Below, piece after piece: positions 4,926 through 7,298 of a stretch of DNA of 7,298 bases. Location of the stretch: positions 1 to 7,298 of the forward strand of contig JAISWN010000131.1 of the NCBI GenBank assembly GCA_031271075.1, written 5' to 3'. Each line of letters opens with the position of its first letter. Position 1 is the stretch's first letter. The translations under genes were made by a program, and so were the position numbers. The notes under the pieces were generated by a model. The model had not been told where the DNA came from. It saw only the letters and a list, made by a program, of their open reading frames with translations, and ran no database searches. This DNA is from Treponema sp. Lineage in GTDB: Bacteria > Spirochaetota > Spirochaetia > Treponematales > Breznakiellaceae.

Positions 4926-7061
4926 ATGGCGGCCCCGGCTTTCAAAAACCAAACACCCAGGTATGGTTGGTTTATCTACTATCTGGTCATTCTTTCGGTT
5001 CCCATGCTCCTCAGCGTACTTATCTATTTTCACTCCCGGCAGATTATCAACCGGAATTCGGGGGAGATATACGCCGCTTCCCTGGAACAGGCCAGAATTG
5101 AATCGGACGGGATTATTGATGCCATAACACGGGCGCTGGAACAGATCTCCGTTAACCGGAATGTGCAGAAACTTACTTTTATTACCGGTAAGCCAAGCCC
5201 CGATGACGTACTTGCCATGTACAACCTGATGGCGGAGCTGAAGAATTACCAGATCCTTTCCCCGGTAATAGACGATGTGTTTCTGGTACTGAACCGGATA
5301 GATACCATAGTTGGGGCTATCGGATCCATATACCAGGAATGGTACTACGATCTTTACTACGGGGATGACGGCCTCCGGGAAATGAAAAAACTGATGAAGG
5401 AACCTCACCGGATGGATGTGCTCCCGGTGAATGACCGGTTTCTCTTCCTGCGGACCACCCCGGAGAACAATTTAAGCGAGAGTTCCATTACCATTGCCAT
5501 CGCGGTAAACAGGGAGCGGTTCCTGGAAAAATTCGGCAGCGTCGGCGAGAATCCGGACAGCGCGACGTATATCTTTGACGAGCACAAGCGAATCGTCTGT
5601 TCTTCTGTCAACGCGCCGGATCTTCCCCCTGATTTCAACGCTGAAAAAGGGAATATAAAACTCGGCAAGACCTTGTACTATCCCCTTGCGGCCGGTTCCA
5701 GAATGACGAACTGGAAATACGTCTGCCTTATCCCCATGGATGTCCAGGGTCAGAGGGCCCGGCAGATTCAATATTCCACCCTGGCGGCCCTCCTGGGCTG
5801 TTCCCTCTTCAGCATCTTTTTTTCTTTCAGGATGACCAGGCGGAGTTACAATACCCAACTGGCCCTGTGGAACGATCTGCAGGTTCTCCGGAACTACTAT
5901 ATTTATACCCTCCTGGAAAAACCCTACGATCCTGAAAACGGGCCGGGGGAGATGGAGAAATACTCGATAGAACTTCCCGGAGAAAACAACATAGTCCTGC
6001 TCTTTGCCGTTTCCGAAGAATTCTCCGGGGGGGAATGGGGGGAACCGGGGAAGGCCCTTTCGGAAAAGGAGGGGAACAAGATAAACCTGATTCGTTTTGC
6101 CCTGATAAGCGCGTTTCAGAAATCGGCGGGCAGAAGATTCCGGGTGGAGATGACCGATGTGGGAAAAAACACCGCCGCCATCGTCAACTGGTCGGGCGAC
6201 AGGGACGGAACGATAAATCTGCTGGAGGATGATATCGAATACACCCAGCGGCGAATCGAGGAACAGTTTCATGCTTCCGTTTCCACCGCCCTGGGGGAAT
6301 GGCGCCGGGGGCTGGAAGGTATTTACTACTCAAACATGGAAGCCCGGGAAACCCTCCAGTACCTTGACGCGAAAAACGGGCAGACCATACTCCATTACCG
6401 GGATATCAGAAACCAGGATACCCATTACCAGTTCCCCCAGGAAATGGAACAGAAACTTATCAACATGATCCTTCTGGGAGACGGGGAGGCCGCCTGCGGC
6501 CTTGTGCGGCGGCTCTTTGAAATGAACACCTCCAAAGACGGCCCCTCCGGGCCGGTACTGAGGATCCTGGCGGCGGATATACTTGGCTCGGTGATGAAGG
6601 GGACAAGCGCGGGAGAAGGACGCCCCGCGGAATGGGATCTCCTCAACCCGGAACAGATCCCCGCAAGGGATCTGGCGGCCTCCCTGGAAAAAACAATCCG
6701 GGAGATATGCGCCGCCAACCGTATTATCCTGGAGAAAAAGAGTTCTCCCCGGATAAGCGAAAAGGTAAAAGAGTATATCGGCGGGAATTTCCGTAACCCG
6801 GATATCAACATCTCTATCACCGGCCTCCATTTCAACATGTCCCCCTTCTACCTTTCCCGGATTTTCAAGGAAGAAACCGGCATGGGGCTTCTGGAATACA
6901 TCAATGCCCTGAGAATCGGGGAAGGCAAAAAACTCCTTGCAAGGGGACAGAGTATCGTCAAAACCGCCGAGATGACCGGCTTCCGGAACAGTAACGCCTT
7001 TATCCGGGTTTTCAAGAAACTTACCGGCGTAACCCCGGGACAGTACAAGGGGATAGAGTAG
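4926..7061 (+). CDS. Membrane-bound AraC-family sensor regulator (YesS-like)
   Basis: From ATG 4926 the protein has 711 residues. A transmembrane helix (about 15-36) is followed by an extracytoplasmic domain of about 240 residues that looks Cache-like, a second transmembrane helix (about 283-302), a cytoplasmic segment resembling the degenerate GGDEF_2 domain of such regulators (about 350-485, with ALGEWRRGLEGIYYSNMEA), and a C-terminal AraC/XylS DNA-binding domain (about 606-711) with two helix-turn-helix motifs near 629-650 and 677-699, ending in GVTPGQYK. The architecture matches Bacillus YesS, which controls rhamnogalacturonan genes, in line with the GH106-like neighbour. It probably senses an external sugar or binding protein and activates this cluster. 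The gene starts 47 bases after the hydrolase stop, so co-transcription is likely. An in-frame TTG at 4875, overlapping the hydrolase TGA by four bases with GGAAA at 4860-4864, would add 17 residues and allow translational coupling; ATG 4926 has no visible Shine-Dalgarno sequence. Confidence 0.9.
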   Translation: MAAPAFKNQTPRYGWFIYYLVILSVPMLLSVLIYFHSRQIINRNSGEIYAASLEQARIESDGIIDAITRALEQISVNRNVQKLTFITGKPSPDDVLAMYNLMAELKNYQILSPVIDDVFLVLNRIDTIVGAIGSIYQEWYYDLYYGDDGLREMKKLMKEPHRMDVLPVNDRFLFLRTTPENNLSESSITIAIAVNRERFLEKFGSVGENPDSATYIFDEHKRIVCSSVNAPDLPPDFNAEKGNIKLGKTLYYPLAAGSRMTNWKYVCLIPMDVQGQRARQIQYSTLAALLGCSLFSIFFSFRMTRRSYNTQLALWNDLQVLRNYYIYTLLEKPYDPENGPGEMEKYSIELPGENNIVLLFAVSEEFSGGEWGEPGKALSEKEGNKINLIRFALISAFQKSAGRRFRVEMTDVGKNTAAIVNWSGDRDGTINLLEDDIEYTQRRIEEQFHASVSTALGEWRRGLEGIYYSNMEARETLQYLDAKNGQTILHYRDIRNQDTHYQFPQEMEQKLINMILLGDGEAACGLVRRLFEMNTSKDGPSGPVLRILAADILGSVMKGTSAGEGRPAEWDLLNPEQIPARDLAASLEKTIREICAANRIILEKKSSPRISEKVKEYIGGNFRNPDINISITGLHFNMSPFYLSRIFKEETGMGLLEYINALRIGEGKKLLARGQSIVKTAEMTGFRNSNAFIRVFKKLTGVTPGQYKGIE

Positions 7062-7209
7062 GCGGTTTTACCTTTACAGTTTTACCGTTAATACTTCCCC
7101 TCCGGTGAAGAAATACCTCGTCCAGGAAAAAACGTTCCTTCACCAAAAAAGCAATCCGATAGGCTTCTTTCAGGTCATTATCTTCAATTCGGAATATGAA
7201 ATACAGCAT
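7021..7209 (-). CDS. Possible small protein of 62 residues, unrecognised
   Basis: On the - strand an ATG at 7209 opens 62 codons (MLYFIFRIEDNDLKEAYR at the start, then a hydrophobic, basic stretch with KERFFLDEVFLHRR). Composition is protein-like, and the DNA is AT-richer than the three main genes. Its last 13 or so codons lie antisense to the end of the AraC regulator gene, a 41-base convergent overlap, so the C-terminal part is the least trustworthy. There is no clear Shine-Dalgarno sequence. It follows the end of another presumed - strand frame by only six bases and in the same frame, which could mean a two-gene unit such as a toxin-antitoxin pair, or one gene broken by a TGA. No family is recognised. 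Confidence 0.3.
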   Translation of the reverse strand: MLYFIFRIEDNDLKEAYRIAFLVKERFFLDEVFLHRRGSINGKTVKVKPPTLSPCTVPGLRR

Positions 7210-7215
7210 AGGGCA

Positions 7216-7298
7216 TCAAACCAGAGAGAGAATCCCGTCAAGCTGTAGCCTGATGTCGGCGGAAAGCGTGGCATACAGTTGTATGAACTCAAGAAGGG
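7216..7298 (-). CDS. 3' end of a minus-strand gene (partial)
   Basis: From the window edge the - strand reads LLEFIQLYATLSADIRLQLDGILSLV without interruption, ending in TGA at 7218-7216. The amphipathic helical pattern (LYxxLSxDIRLQLDxIL) resembles the C-terminal tail of small helical proteins, for example HTH-type regulators or antitoxins, but 26 residues cannot establish this. The following small frame begins six bases after the stop. Confidence 0.35.
   Translation of the reverse strand, partial: LLEFIQLYATLSADIRLQLDGILSLV

Noticed and set aside
5472..6272. 266-codon open frame on the - strand inside the AraC regulator gene
   Set aside because: It is antisense to a well-supported two-transmembrane AraC protein and shows no domain of its own.
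7065..7086. Direct repeat GTTTTACC at 7065-7072 and 7079-7086
   Set aside because: Only eight AT-rich bases in two copies; this can easily occur by chance and has no link to a start or promoter.
7104..7144. Inverted repeat GGTGAAG (7104-7110) / CTTCACC (7138-7144) as terminator of the AraC gene
   Set aside because: The loop is 27 bases and no T-run follows, and it lies within a possible - strand coding frame, so a terminator call is not supported.

Overview
The window looks like part of a bacterial carbohydrate-utilisation locus. Three substantial genes lie head to tail on the + strand: a Gfo/Idh/MocA-type sugar dehydrogenase (434-1444), a large cytoplasmic glycoside hydrolase of the GH106 (alpha-L-rhamnosidase-like) type (1684-4878), and a membrane-anchored AraC-family sensor-regulator of the YesS type (4926-7061). 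The coding DNA is GC-rich with strong G/C at third codon positions, and the gaps between genes are visibly AT-richer. Gene content and base usage suggest a plant-polysaccharide degrader, for example a gut spirochaete of the Treponema group or a Paenibacillus-like Firmicute. I favour the spirochaete, but from general impression rather than a diagnostic marker.

Region by region: positions 1-56 probably hold the last 17 codons of an upstream gene. Positions 52-320 are non-coding and unusually structured: a two-copy 35-bp direct repeat, then five hairpins in under 200 bases (plus a sixth at 15-51), including a perfect 13-bp inverted repeat. This looks like intergenic repeat elements or a structured RNA. 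Positions 321-433 carry no convincing promoter. The oxidoreductase follows. The 239-base gap 1445-1683 is informative: it contains a LacI-type palindromic operator, a strong Shine-Dalgarno sequence and the first 11 codons of what looks like a LacI-family regulator, which then stops within 12 codons. I read this as the remnant of a deleted regulator gene. A sigma70-like promoter with 17-bp spacing sits directly in front of the hydrolase ATG, so the hydrolase mRNA may be leaderless or nearly so. The hydrolase and the AraC regulator are 47 bases apart (or overlap by 4 bases if a TTG start is used) and are probably co-transcribed. The last 237 bases are AT-richer and may hold two small genes on the - strand, one running off the window edge.

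Working model (inference): a rhamnose-containing oligosaccharide is imported by transporters outside the window, cleaved in the cytoplasm by the GH106-like enzyme, and the released or modified sugar is oxidised or reduced by the Gfo/Idh/MocA enzyme. The AraC protein would sense the extracellular sugar state through its periplasmic or external domain and activate the cluster. These families are known; I do not see an undescribed molecular system here. The most unusual material is in the non-coding gaps.
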